Of a stretch of 64,000 bases of DNA, positions 52,462 to 61,241 are shown piece by piece. The notes under the pieces were generated by a model. That model was given only the letters and a program-made list of their open reading frames with translations, did no database searches and was not told the origin of the DNA. Location of the stretch: positions 8,265 to 72,264 of the forward strand of contig DASZBS010000056.1 of assembly GCA_035943995.1 (NCBI GenBank). The letters are read 5' to 3'. Source of the DNA: Vulcanimicrobium sp035943995. Lineage in GTDB: Bacteria; Vulcanimicrobiota; Vulcanimicrobiia; Vulcanimicrobiales; Vulcanimicrobiaceae. Numbering within the stretch: position 1 is the first letter of the stretch; each line of letters begins with the position of its first letter. A program made the translations under genes and the position numbers.

Positions 52462-53741
52462 GGCACCACCACGCGGACGGTTTCGCCAGCGGCGAGGCCG
52501 CTGCGGTCGAGCGGTACCGCGATCAGCGCGTCGGCGCGGATCAGCGTGAAGATCAGGTTCGAGGCGCCGAACACCGGCGTCGCGTGCAGCGCGCCGTTCG
52601 CATCGCGCGCGAGCGTGCACGGGACGAAGTCCTCGCGCCCGGGGCGCGACGGCAGCGGCACGTCGAGCACCGCGCTCGTCTCGCGCTCGTCGCCCATAGC
52701 CTGCCCTGAGCCTGTCGAAGGGTCCGCGTCGACGTCTTCCCCGGCGAGCAGGCGCACCAGCGGCCGCACGATGCGCCACGCCACCACCAGCGCGCTGGCG
52801 GGATTTCCCGGTAGCCCGACGACCGGCGTGCCGTCACAGATCGCGAGCACCGTCGGCTTGCCGGGCTTGATCGCGATGCCGTGCACCAGCACGCCGGGCG
52901 ATCCGAGCCGCGCCACGACGTGCGCCGTGAGATCCCGCACCGACACCGACGAACCCGCCGACAGCACGACGGCGTCCGCATCGCCGAGCGCTGCGCGCAA
53001 CACGCGTTCCAGCTCGGCCGCGTCGTCGCGCACGATGCCGTGCGAGACCGCGACACCGCCGGCTTGCGTGACGACCGCCGCGACCGTCGTGCCGTTCACG
53101 TCGCGCACCTGGGCCGGCCCCGGCGTCGCGCCCGCGGCGACGATCTCGTCGCCGGTCGACACGATCGCGATCCGCGGTCGCGCCCGCACCACGACCCGAG
53201 TCACGCCCAGCGCCGCCAGCCCGCCCAGATCGGCGGCGCGCAGCCGCCGCCCCGCCGGGACGGCCACCGCGCCGATCCGAACGTCCTCGCCGACCGTGAG
53301 CACGTTCTCGCCGACGGCCGCCGCGTCGAGCACCTCGACCTCGGCCCCGCCGGTGGCGGCCGAGGGATGGAGGTTGGTGTCCTCGACCATCACCACGGCG
53401 TCGGCGCCCGGCGGGATCATTGCGCCGGTGTGCGTCCGCACGGCTTCCCGAAGGCCGACCCGCACCGCCGGAACCACCGCGGTCGGGACGTCGTCCACCA
53501 GCCGGAGGTAGGCCGGTGACTGCTCCGATGCGCCGTGCGTGTCGGCGGCGCGGACCGCGTAGCCGTCCATCGTCGAGCGGGCGAACGACGGCAGGGTCTC
53601 GCCGGCCACCACGTCCGCAGCGAGCACGCGACCGAGCGCTGCGTCGAGCGCTACGGTTTCCGTGCGGCCGATGCGGGAACAACCGCGGCCGAACGCCGCG
53701 AACGCGTCCGCGGGCGGCAGCACCGTGAAGAGCTCGTTCAT
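52458..53741 (-). CDS. moeA: MoeA molybdopterin molybdenumtransferase
   Basis: The 427-residue protein (ATG 53741) has the MoeA motifs STMDGYAVRAAD, GAMIPPGADAVVMVEDTNL, STGDEIVAAGATPGPAQVRD, LSAGSSVSVRDLT, GIAIKPGKPT and GLPGNPASALV. At about residues 339-348 it carries a PSTGSGQA insertion from an interspersed repeat. It is the first gene of the AOR operon and diverges from pckA. Two MoeA homologues in one operon often differ in metal choice, for Mo or W. Confidence 0.9.
   Translation of the reverse strand: MNELFTVLPPADAFAAFGRGCSRIGRTETVALDAALGRVLAADVVAGETLPSFARSTMDGYAVRAADTHGASEQSPAYLRLVDDVPTAVVPAVRVGLREAVRTHTGAMIPPGADAVVMVEDTNLHPSAATGGAEVEVLDAAAVGENVLTVGEDVRIGAVAVPAGRRLRAADLGGLAALGVTRVVVRARPRIAIVSTGDEIVAAGATPGPAQVRDVNGTTVAAVVTQAGGVAVSHGIVRDDAAELERVLRAALGDADAVVLSAGSSVSVRDLTAHVVARLGSPGVLVHGIAIKPGKPTVLAICDGTPVVGLPGNPASALVVAWRIVRPLVRLLAGEDVDADPSTGSGQAMGDERETSAVLDVPLPSRPGREDFVPCTLARDANGALHATPVFGASNLIFTLIRADALIAVPLDRSGLAAGETVRVVVP
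52698..52725 (-). repeat. Interspersed repeat inside moeA, encoding PSTGSGQA
   Basis: The minus strand reads CCTTCGACAGGCTCAGGGCA, related to 54256-54289 and 43914-43944. It stays in frame and adds the peptide DPSTGSGQA. Confidence 0.75.
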
Positions 53742-53796
53742 ACGAGGCGAGCCACCGCTACCAAGCGAATCACGGACCTCTTCCCCCGGTCGCACC

Positions 53797-53812
53797 GAGG
53801 AGCACGCCGATT
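53797..53812 (+). promoter_or_regulatory. Strong ribosome-binding site before an ATT start
   Basis: GAGGAG at 53797-53802 is seven bases before ATT 53810. It decides the pckA start, because the only other in-frame start, TTG 53867, has no such site. Confidence 0.6.
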
Positions 53813-55438
53813 CTCACGTTACCGCACCCTTCGCAGTCCTTCGACGAACATCTGTCCAGCCTCGGCTTGGGCGGCGTCGGGACGGTGTACCGCAACCAGA
53901 GCACGGCTCAGCTGTACGAGCACGCCCTGGCCCGGCGCGAGGCAATCCTCGGGGCGGACGGCCAGCTCGTGGTCGAGACCGGCAAGCACACGGGCCGTTC
54001 GCCCAACGACAAGTTCTTCGTGCGCGAGCCCGGTAGCGAGACGCACATCGACTGGACCGTCAACAAAGAGATCGACGCGGCGGCGTTCGACGCGCTGCTC
54101 GCGCGCACCGGGACCTACTTGAACGGTAAGGACGTGTTCGCGCTGGACTGCTACGTCGGCGCCGACGCGCGCTACCGGCTGCCGGTGCGCATCGTCACCG
54201 AGTACGCGTGGCAGAGCCTGTTCGCGCGCGACCTCTTCATCGACACCGCCGACGGCGATCCCTCGACAAGCTCGGGACAGGCTCCCGAGTTCTCGCCGGA
54301 GTTCACGGTGATCGACGCCGCCCTTTTCGACGCCGATCCCGCCCGCGACAAAACGAACTCCTCGACGTTCATCATCGTCAACTTCGCGCGCAAGATCATC
54401 CTGATCGGCGGGACGCGCTACGCGGGCGAGATCAAGAAGTCCGTGTTCACGGTGATGAACTATCTGATGCCGCTGCGCGACGTGCTGTCGATGCACTGCT
54501 CCGCGAACGTCGGGCAGGACGGCGCCGTCGCGATCTTCTTCGGCTTGTCGGGCACGGGCAAGACGACACTTTCCGCCGACGCGAGTCGCCCGCTGATCGG
54601 CGACGACGAGCACGGCTGGTCGGCTGACGGGGTGTTCAACCTCGAAGGCGGCTGCTACGCAAAGGCCATCAAGCTCTCGAAGGATGCGGAGCCGGAGATC
54701 TGGGAAGCGTCGCACCGGTTCGGCACGGTGCTCGAGAACGTGGTCATCGACCCGCAGACGCGTCAGCTCGATCTCGATTCGCAAGCGCTCACCGAGAACA
54801 CGCGTGCCGCCTATCCCGTGGACTTCCTGCCGAACTTCGTCAAGAGCGGCATGGCCGGGCATCCGAAGACGATCATCATGCTCACCGCCGACGCGTTCGG
54901 CGTGCTGCCGCCGATCGCAAAGCTCACGCCCGAACAGGCGATGTACCACTTCCTTTCTGGTTACACCGCGAAGGTCGCCGGCACCGAGCGCGGTATCACC
55001 GAACCGACCGCGACGTTCTCGACGTGCTTCGGCGCGCCGTTCATGGTGCATCATCCGACCGTGTACGCGAACCTGCTCGGCGCGCGCATCGCGGCGCACG
55101 AAGCGAGTTGCTGGCTCGTGAACACCGGCTGGACCGGCGGCGGCTACGGCGTCGGCAAGCGCATGAAGATCGCGTACACGCGCGCGATGGTGAACGCCGC
55201 GATCGACGGCCGCCTCGCGAGCGCGGCGTTCGAGCCCGAGCCGTTCTTCGGTTTGTCGATCCCGACCGCGGTCCCCGACGTGCCGACCGACGTGCTCAAC
55301 CCGCGCAACGCGTGGGCCGACGCCGCGGCGTACGACGTGCAAGCAAAGAAACTCGCGACGCTTTTCGAGGACAATTTCAAACGCTTCGAAGCGCACGCGT
55401 CCCCGGGGCTGCTGGCGGTAGCGATCAAAGCGCGCTAG
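53810..55438 (+). CDS. pckA: ATP-dependent phosphoenolpyruvate carboxykinase, apparent ATT start
   Basis: The 542-residue enzyme has RSPNDKFFV, the P-loop GLSGTGKTT (about 245-253), LIGDDEHGWSADGVFN, NLEGGCYAK and NTGWTGGGYGVGKRM, so it is the ATP type. It makes PEP from oxaloacetate. The first codon is ATT 53810, seven bases after GAGGAG; homologues need the extra residues before TTG 53867. A PSTSSGQA repeat lies at about residues 150-160, likely a surface loop. The gene diverges from moeA. Confidence 0.9.
   Translation: MLTLPHPSQSFDEHLSSLGLGGVGTVYRNQSTAQLYEHALARREAILGADGQLVVETGKHTGRSPNDKFFVREPGSETHIDWTVNKEIDAAAFDALLARTGTYLNGKDVFALDCYVGADARYRLPVRIVTEYAWQSLFARDLFIDTADGDPSTSSGQAPEFSPEFTVIDAALFDADPARDKTNSSTFIIVNFARKIILIGGTRYAGEIKKSVFTVMNYLMPLRDVLSMHCSANVGQDGAVAIFFGLSGTGKTTLSADASRPLIGDDEHGWSADGVFNLEGGCYAKAIKLSKDAEPEIWEASHRFGTVLENVVIDPQTRQLDLDSQALTENTRAAYPVDFLPNFVKSGMAGHPKTIIMLTADAFGVLPPIAKLTPEQAMYHFLSGYTAKVAGTERGITEPTATFSTCFGAPFMVHHPTVYANLLGARIAAHEASCWLVNTGWTGGGYGVGKRMKIAYTRAMVNAAIDGRLASAAFEPEPFFGLSIPTAVPDVPTDVLNPRNAWADAAAYDVQAKKLATLFEDNFKRFEAHASPGLLAVAIKAR
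54256..54289 (+). repeat. Interspersed repeat inside pckA, encoding PSTSSGQA
   Basis: Contains CCTCGACAAGCTCGGGACAG; in frame it adds DPSTSSGQAP. It is the third copy of the short repeat in this window. Confidence 0.75.
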
Positions 55439-55608
55439 CGTTCAAAGCGCTGGTAAGACCCTATCCGATCGAGGGGTATTTTGGGCCGATAGTCCCGGTT
55501 CACGGGAACAGCCGTTACCTCCGGAAAAGTGCAGAGGACGGACGCATACCGTGCGCCCGCTCTCTCGAATTTTGCGCTCGTTTTCTCGCTTTGATAGGAG
55601 GGGTGTCT

Positions 55609-56865
55609 GTGAAGGCATCTTTTTCAGCCCTAACCGGACTCGCCTTCGCTGCAATGCTGGGCACCGCGGCGCTTTCGGGGTGCGGTGGCGGCGGCAGCTC
55701 GTCGAACGCCGTCCCCGCGGCGTCCACGACGACCGTGCAGACGCCGACCAGCGGCAGCGTTTCGATCGGCTCGCTCGATCTCAATCAGCCCGCCAGCTCC
55801 GTCGCGGTCAACCTCACCAGCACCACCCCGGCGGGACCGACCGTCGACGTCCGGGATGCTTCGACCGCCGCCGTCAACTCGGCCGGCGGCGTCGGCATGC
55901 CCACGTTCAGCGACGCGGTGCAGCACGCGTTCAAGGGTTCGTTGGGCCCGGGCGCGTCCAGCTCGAGCGCGCATCGCGCGGCTAAAGAGGTCGCCGTCAA
56001 CTCGCCGTTCGACCTCATCAACCACGGCGGCCCGGTGCTGGGCAGCGTCGTTTCGCACGATCTGTTCCTCAACTGCCAAGCCGCGTGCCGCCAGGGTGAA
56101 GGGTTCTTCCCGGGCGTGTTCCTCGCGGACTTGAATCAGGATCAGTTCGTGACCCTGCTCTACCAATACCGCACGAGCCCCGGCGTCGTCCTCGGCTCGC
56201 CGATCGGCTCGTATACGAAGGGCCTGGGCGGCGACCTGACCGCGACCTACGCCTCGCCGCGTCCGGGTTCGACGAACCCATACTTCGGTGAGCTCGCCAT
56301 CTGGTTGCAAGTGCTCAACGCGGCCGGTCCGCCCGGGCAGCCGACGGCCCTCGGCGGCGGCGGGCTCAGCCACATCTATCACGTGTTCTTGCCGAAGAAC
56401 GTCGACACGTGTATGGAAAACCCGCCCGGACAACCAGGCACGTCGTGCTACTCGCCGGACAATGGTTCCACGTTCGTGTTCTGCGCGTACCACGGTGCGT
56501 TCACCGCGACCAGCGGCAACCAGCGCCAGACGTACTTGTACAGCGTCGAGCCGTACCAAGACGTCAACGGCTGCCGCAATCAAGTCCACAACCAGCCGCT
56601 GCCGAATGCGGTCTCGCCCGGTGTCGATCCGGCGGATCCAGGCTACTCGACGCTCTCGCATGAGCTGTTCGAAGCGATCACCGATCCGCTGCTCAACGCG
56701 TGGTTCAACAACCTCACCGGCGAGGAGATCGGCGACCTCTGCGCGGACTTCGACAACTTCGTCACGGTGAACCACAACAAGTACGTGCTGCAATCGGAGT
56801 ACTCCGACGTTCGACACCTGTGCGTGTCGGCGAACCTCACGAGCTCGTCGTCGGACAACCTCTAG
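55609..56865 (+). CDS. Lipoprotein of EXORDIUM/PHI-1-like family
   Basis: GTG 55609 is seven bases after AGGAGG. A leader ends at LSGC (GTAALSGCGGGG), so it is a lipoprotein. The body has NHGGPVLGSVVSHDLFL and, near the C-terminus, YSTLSHELFEAITDPLLNAW and GEEIGDLC, as in plant EXORDIUM/PHI-1 proteins and their bacterial homologues (PF04674-type). The role of the bacterial members is unknown. Six cysteines may form disulfides. A strong terminator follows 32 bases after the stop. Confidence 0.72.
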   Translation: MKASFSALTGLAFAAMLGTAALSGCGGGGSSSNAVPAASTTTVQTPTSGSVSIGSLDLNQPASSVAVNLTSTTPAGPTVDVRDASTAAVNSAGGVGMPTFSDAVQHAFKGSLGPGASSSSAHRAAKEVAVNSPFDLINHGGPVLGSVVSHDLFLNCQAACRQGEGFFPGVFLADLNQDQFVTLLYQYRTSPGVVLGSPIGSYTKGLGGDLTATYASPRPGSTNPYFGELAIWLQVLNAAGPPGQPTALGGGGLSHIYHVFLPKNVDTCMENPPGQPGTSCYSPDNGSTFVFCAYHGAFTATSGNQRQTYLYSVEPYQDVNGCRNQVHNQPLPNAVSPGVDPADPGYSTLSHELFEAITDPLLNAWFNNLTGEEIGDLCADFDNFVTVNHNKYVLQSEYSDVRHLCVSANLTSSSSDNL

Positions 56866-56897
56866 CGAGCGAACCTAGCGACCGATCGAAGGTCGAG

Positions 56898-56934
56898 AAG
56901 CGAGCCCCGGGCGGGTGCCGGGGCTCGCTTTTTT
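56898..56934 (+). terminator. Rho-independent terminator after the EXORDIUM-like gene
   Basis: A 13-bp perfect stem (56898-56910 with 56918-56930), 7-base loop and a run of T at 56929-56934. Confidence 0.9.
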
Positions 56935-56949
56935 CTTTGCGCGAGCGGC

Positions 56950-57213
56950 ACGGGCGGCGTGCTGCTGCCGCACTATTCCGCGCTCAAGGTCGCCGAGCAG
57001 TTCCGCCTGCTCGACGCGCTCGCGCCGGGCCGCATCGATCTGGGCATCGGGCGCGCACCGGGTGGCTCGCAGCGCGTGTCGGCGGCGCTGGAGTCGCGCG
57101 AGGTCGTGCAGTTTCCGCACGTCTTGCAATCCGAGTACTCCGACCTGCATCACCTTTGCGTCTCCGCCAACCTGGCGGGTCCGCAGCAGACGCCGGCGCA
57201 GGGCCCCTTCTAA
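56950..57213 (+). pseudogene. Chimeric remnant: luciferase-like oxidoreductase piece joined to EXORDIUM-like tail
   Basis: The 84-codon frame starting at 56959 first matches residues of about 77-130 of the oxidoreductase encoded at 61242 (LLPHYSALKVAEQFRLL, APGRIDLGIGRAPGGSQ), then switches to the last residues of the EXORDIUM-like protein (VLQSEYSDLHHLCVSANL). The DNA is similar in both parts to those two genes. It is followed by a second copy of the EXORDIUM terminator. It is not expected to encode a working enzyme. Confidence 0.8.
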
Positions 57214-57236
57214 ACCTCCTACGAACCAAACCCCGC

Positions 57237-57275
57237 AGCGAGCCCCGGCGGACGACCGCCGGGGTTCGCTTTTTT
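57237..57275 (+). terminator. Rho-independent terminator, second copy
   Basis: A 15-bp stem with one G-T pair (57237-57251 with 57256-57270), ACGA loop and a T run. Part of its arm (AGCGAGCCCCGG) is identical to the terminator at 56898. Confidence 0.9.
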
Positions 57276-57313
57276 CATAGGAACGGGCTCCGCGGCACGA
57301 GTATAGGCCGGGC

Positions 57314-58072
57314 ATGGCGGGCCGTTGGACGCATTTTCTGCACGTGCGAAAGACGGGCGGTAGCGCGGTCGGTCATGCGCTCGCCCCGGTCGCACAGTCG
57401 CACCGAATCGCGATCCACGGCCACGCGACGCGGCTTGCCGACGTCCCGCAGGACGACGACGTCTTTTTCTTCCTCAGGGATCCGGTCGAGCGGTACATGA
57501 GCGGATTCAACAGCCGCTTGCGCCGCGGTCGCCCGCTGCGCGATCTCATCTGGACCGCAGGCGAAGAGCGAGCATTCGCTCAATTCCAGAGCCCGAACGC
57601 GCTCGGGGAGGCGCTCGGAGCGGCCGATCCCGAGCTTGCGGCGCAAGCGCGCTACGCGATGCGAAACATCAACCATGTGAGCTCGTCGTTCAGCGATTGG
57701 TTCACGCTGGACGAGATCGTCGCTCGCCGCGACCGCATCGTCTTGCTCGGCTTGCAGCGCAGCCTCGACACCGATTTCGCGTTCGTCAAGCGCCGGCTCG
57801 GCATCCCGGACGACGTCGGGCTGCCCGCGGATCCCGTTCACGCGCACCGTACGCCGTCCGGATACGAGACCACGCTCTCGCCGGCGGCGCACGCCAACAT
57901 CGCGGCCTGGTATGCCGCCGACATCGACTTCTTCGCGGAATACGTGCGTCTTCGCCAACGCTGGTTCGGGCGCGACGCGGTCGCGTGCCGCGAAGGTCTC
58001 GGGATACCGGCTCCGTATAGTGACGCGCTCACACCCGCCGTCAGCGCCATCGGGCAGTCGGAGAAGACATGA
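57314..58072 (+). CDS. Sulfotransferase-family protein
   Basis: The 252-residue protein has the PAPS 5'-phosphosulfate loop (HFLHVRKTGGSAVGHAL) and a 3'-phosphate-type motif (VFFFLRDPVERYMSGFNS) of the Sulfotransfer_2-like family. It would add sulfate to a sugar or other hydroxyl. It overlaps the following glycosyltransferase start (ATGA at 58069-58072), so they probably act on the same glycan. Confidence 0.78.
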   Translation: MAGRWTHFLHVRKTGGSAVGHALAPVAQSHRIAIHGHATRLADVPQDDDVFFFLRDPVERYMSGFNSRLRRGRPLRDLIWTAGEERAFAQFQSPNALGEALGAADPELAAQARYAMRNINHVSSSFSDWFTLDEIVARRDRIVLLGLQRSLDTDFAFVKRRLGIPDDVGLPADPVHAHRTPSGYETTLSPAAHANIAAWYAADIDFFAEYVRLRQRWFGRDAVACREGLGIPAPYSDALTPAVSAIGQSEKT

Positions 58073-59094
58073 GCAACCCGCGAGTGATGTACGTCCTAGT
58101 ACAATATCCGCAGCTATCTGAAACGTACATCCGCGCGGAGATCGCTGCGGTTCAAGCGGACGTCGACATCGCCGTCATCTCGATGATGGAAGCGGACTAC
58201 GCGTACAAAGACTTCTTTCCGTTCAAGCTTCTCTCGACGCGCGCCGAGATTCAGAGCGAGATCGAACGGTTCCAACCGCACGTCTTGCATACGCACTGGC
58301 TCCACACGCAGCTGGAGCTCGTGATCGCCCTCGCTCGGGAGAACGGCATACCGTTCACGGTGCGCGCTCACTCGTTCGACACGCTGTTCGCTCCTCCGGC
58401 AGTACCGGGACCGATCGCGAGCGCCGTCGATGCTCTCAACAGCGACCTCTGCCTAGGCGTGCTCGCCCTGCCGTTTTCGGTGCAGAACCTTCTCGCCGCA
58501 GGCATCGAGGCGAGCAAGATCAAGGTGGTGCACCCGGCGGTTCAATACGCGAACTTTCTCGACCGAAGCCCGAACGGCGCGGCCGTGATGAACGTCGGCG
58601 CCTCGCTCCCGAAGAAGAAGTTCGAGGATTTCGTTGCGCTCGGCGCCTCGCTCCCCGACCTCGAGTTCAATCTCTACTCGATCGGTTATGGATCCCCCGC
58701 GCTCGAAGCGCTGAACGAAGCGCACGGCAGCCCGGTGCATCTCCGCCGGCCCGTCGAGCCCGGCGACATGCCGGCGGTCTATAAGAAACATCGCTGGCTG
58801 GTCGTGACGGCCTCGAAAGAGATGGGCACCGTCGGCTGGCCGCTCTGCATCGCAGAGGCGCAAGCCAGCGGCGTGGGCGTGTGCGTACCCAACCTCCGCG
58901 AGGATTTGAAAGACTATGTCGGCGCGAGCGGCTACTTCTACGACTCGCTCGACGAGGTCCGTGAGATCATCACGCGCCCCTATCCGGATTCCATGCGCGA
59001 AGCCGGCTTTGAACACGCGCGGCTGAGCGACATCGATGCGCACAAGGACGTGCTCACCGGTCTATGGCAGCTTGCTGTGGCTTCCGTACGGTAG
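58069..59094 (+). CDS. Glycosyltransferase, GT4/GT-B-like
   Basis: The 341-residue protein has a GT-B layout: YVLVQYPQLSETYIRAEIAA, HVLHTHWLHTQLELVIALAR (N-terminal Rossmann half), then KIKVVHPAVQYANFLDR and MGTVGWPLCIAEAQASGVGV, the latter like the nucleotide-sugar binding region of GT4 enzymes. Substrates are unknown. Together with the flanking sulfotransferases it suggests synthesis of a sulfated surface glycan. Its 3' end overlaps the convergent GT2 gene by 41 bases. Confidence 0.8.
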   Translation: MSNPRVMYVLVQYPQLSETYIRAEIAAVQADVDIAVISMMEADYAYKDFFPFKLLSTRAEIQSEIERFQPHVLHTHWLHTQLELVIALARENGIPFTVRAHSFDTLFAPPAVPGPIASAVDALNSDLCLGVLALPFSVQNLLAAGIEASKIKVVHPAVQYANFLDRSPNGAAVMNVGASLPKKKFEDFVALGASLPDLEFNLYSIGYGSPALEALNEAHGSPVHLRRPVEPGDMPAVYKKHRWLVVTASKEMGTVGWPLCIAEAQASGVGVCVPNLREDLKDYVGASGYFYDSLDEVREIITRPYPDSMREAGFEHARLSDIDAHKDVLTGLWQLAVASVR

Positions 59095-60028
59095 CTTCGT
59101 ACTCCGCGATCGCGCCGGCGAGTTGGCGAACATACATGGCGGCCAGCGCCAGCGGGGCCGCGACGGCGGTGTTCCCGAATCGCCAGACGGGGACGGGCGG
59201 CAACGGATCGTGCGTTACCCTCGAATCTTGGTGCGATCCCTCCGCGGCGGTATACGAAAGCGCGATTTCGTAGAGATCGTCAGAGGTCCATGCCGGATCT
59301 GATTCGAGCCTCTCGAAGAGGCGGCGCTGGTGCCACCCGTATCCCACGTCGGGTCCCATCGCGATGTAGGCGCCCCATCCCAGCAGCGCTTTGCTCTGAA
59401 TCTGAACGAGGCTGCGAACCGGGAAGTGCGCGAGCGCCGCATGATGCAAGACGACTGCAGTGGCCTCGCCGTCGGCACCGTTCGTACTGTGATTGCCCTG
59501 GGCGATTGAAAAGGGGCCTCCCTGAGCGAATCCGCGCGAGATGACCGACTTGTAAAACGCCGGAGTCGATTCGACCGCACGCCTGTATGTGATCCGGTTG
59601 AGGATGCGCGGTTCGCTCTCGTCGTCGCATCTGGTGGGCACGTAGGAGACCCATGGCAGCAGCCCGTTTTCGTGCGGCGCAACGGCGGCGAGGGACTGCT
59701 CGAGCCCGTCTCGGTCGGCGACCTTGAGAAACTCGTCGGCGTCGAGGAGAAACAAGAAATCCCAGTCCGCTTCCGCCGCACACTGCCGTGCCGCACGAGT
59801 CATCGTCTCGCTTTGCCGCTTCGGCAATATCGGATCGTGCAGGATGGTGAGCGGCAGCCCTTCCGCGCGCAATGACTCCAGCACGGACAACGTGCCGTCG
59901 AAGGACGCGTTGTCGATCACCGTGAGCGCGTCGAGAAATCGTAAATTGTGTCGAACGAACTCCTCGATGACGTCGCCTTCGTTCTTGACGCGCGCCAATC
60001 CGTGGAGCTTCATGCCGCGAGGATCCAT
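59054..60028 (-). CDS. GT2-family glycosyltransferase
   Basis: The 324-residue protein has a GT-A-type nucleotide-sugar fold: HGLARVKNEGDVIEEFVRHN, TVIDNASFDGTLSVLESLRA and LFLLDADEFLKVADRDGLEQ with the metal-binding DxD. It belongs to the group of large GT2/glycosyltransferase-like proteins often found with sulfotransferases. Start is ATG 60028. Confidence 0.82.
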   Translation of the reverse strand: MDPRGMKLHGLARVKNEGDVIEEFVRHNLRFLDALTVIDNASFDGTLSVLESLRAEGLPLTILHDPILPKRQSETMTRAARQCAAEADWDFLFLLDADEFLKVADRDGLEQSLAAVAPHENGLLPWVSYVPTRCDDESEPRILNRITYRRAVESTPAFYKSVISRGFAQGGPFSIAQGNHSTNGADGEATAVVLHHAALAHFPVRSLVQIQSKALLGWGAYIAMGPDVGYGWHQRRLFERLESDPAWTSDDLYEIALSYTAAEGSHQDSRVTHDPLPPVPVWRFGNTAVAAPLALAAMYVRQLAGAIAEYEATVRKPQQAAIDR

Positions 60029-60163
60029 CGCTCCCTGGGTTTTGCACAGCTCACGTCGGCGTCGCGCATAAGGTTTGGGCGTCTACGCTTCGTGCACCGG
60101 AGCGTCCTTCCGCCGGTGCGCCGTACGGAACACGTCGCGAGGTGAGATCGATTTCTAAGCGAA

Positions 60164-61231
60164 ATGCCAGGTTTGATGGAAGCGCAAGGCGCTGCGAACT
60201 CCGGCTCGTGTTTCATTCACGTCGGCGTCCACAAGACCGGCACGACCGCGATTCAACGGTTCCTTGCCGGGAACCCGGAAGCGCTCGGGCTCGCCGGACT
60301 GTATTACCCGCGTGCCGGGCGCCGGAGCGCCGACCTGCCCGGTCATCATAACATCGCGTCGGAGCTCCGGCATTCGCCGCGCTTCGACGTATCGGCAGGA
60401 ACGCTCGCCGACGCGGTCGGTGAGATCGCGCGCGTTCGTCCGCCGCACGCGTGTCTGAGCTCCGAAAAGTTCGCGTCGCTGCACGAGCGCGAACGCGCGC
60501 TGATCAGCCTGCGCGACGCGGTCGCGGCGATCGGATACCACCCGCGAATCGTCGTCTACGTCCGCGCTCAGGAGGATTACGCGGAATCGCTCTATGCGGA
60601 GCTCGTCAAACACGGTTCGACGCGGTCGGTCTGGAGCTTTATCGGCGAGATCGTCGAGCGCGGCGCCGTCGCCGAAGGCGGTACGTCGTTTTGCTTCGAA
60701 TACGGGCAGCTCATCGAAGACTTCGCGAACGTGTTCGGACGCGATGCTGTGGTCGTCCGCAGTTATCGCGACGACGGGGGCGCCGAAACGCTCGTTCACG
60801 ATTTCTTGAGTGCCGTCGGCGTCGCCGCGCGAATACCACCGGCGGCGATCGTCGAGCCGACGGCCTACGAGAACCTGCGGACAACGACCGGCGCCGTCAT
60901 CGTGCAGCTGTACGCGAACACTGCCGCGGAGCTCGGCGACGGGCGGTTCGGCGACGTCGGGACGGGGATCGTGGCGTGCGATCGCGTGGCCGCAAGTCAG
61001 TCGTTCATGCCGCTCGGGCGAACGGACCGGGAGCGCATCGTCGCTCGCTTCGCCGGCGACAACGCGCGGCTGATTCGGCTGTGGCACGTCGACTCGGCGA
61101 CATTGGACCGGCAGGGCGGACCGTGCGACACCGAACCGGCGCGCCGCGCACGCGATCTGTTCGCGCATGCGGAAGCGATCAGGGCGGCGCGGGTGTCGGC
61201 TGCATCCGCGGGGAGCCCACGCGCCTTGTAG
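60164..61231 (+). CDS. Sulfotransferase-family protein
   Basis: The N-terminus holds the PAPS-binding motif (CFIHVGVHKTGTTAIQRFLA). Later stretches (IVVYVRAQEDYAESLYAELV, FEYGQLIEDFANVFGRDAVV) fit the Sulfotransfer_3-like group. Of 355 residues the last 60 have no clear match. It is transcribed toward the luciferase-like oxidoreductase, 10 bases away, and may be cotranscribed with it. Confidence 0.8.
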   Translation: MPGLMEAQGAANSGSCFIHVGVHKTGTTAIQRFLAGNPEALGLAGLYYPRAGRRSADLPGHHNIASELRHSPRFDVSAGTLADAVGEIARVRPPHACLSSEKFASLHERERALISLRDAVAAIGYHPRIVVYVRAQEDYAESLYAELVKHGSTRSVWSFIGEIVERGAVAEGGTSFCFEYGQLIEDFANVFGRDAVVVRSYRDDGGAETLVHDFLSAVGVAARIPPAAIVEPTAYENLRTTTGAVIVQLYANTAAELGDGRFGDVGTGIVACDRVAASQSFMPLGRTDRERIVARFAGDNARLIRLWHVDSATLDRQGGPCDTEPARRARDLFAHAEAIRAARVSAASAGSPRAL

Positions 61232-61241
61232 GCTCACGACG

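Noticed and set aside
53867..53869. TTG as start of pckA
   Set aside because: No ribosome site precedes it and it would drop about 19 residues that fit the family; ATT 53810 has GAGGAG at seven bases.
55439..55608. Riboswitch before the EXORDIUM-like gene
   Set aside because: The 170-base leader has a small CCCGGTTCACGGG hairpin but no known riboswitch core that I can recognise.
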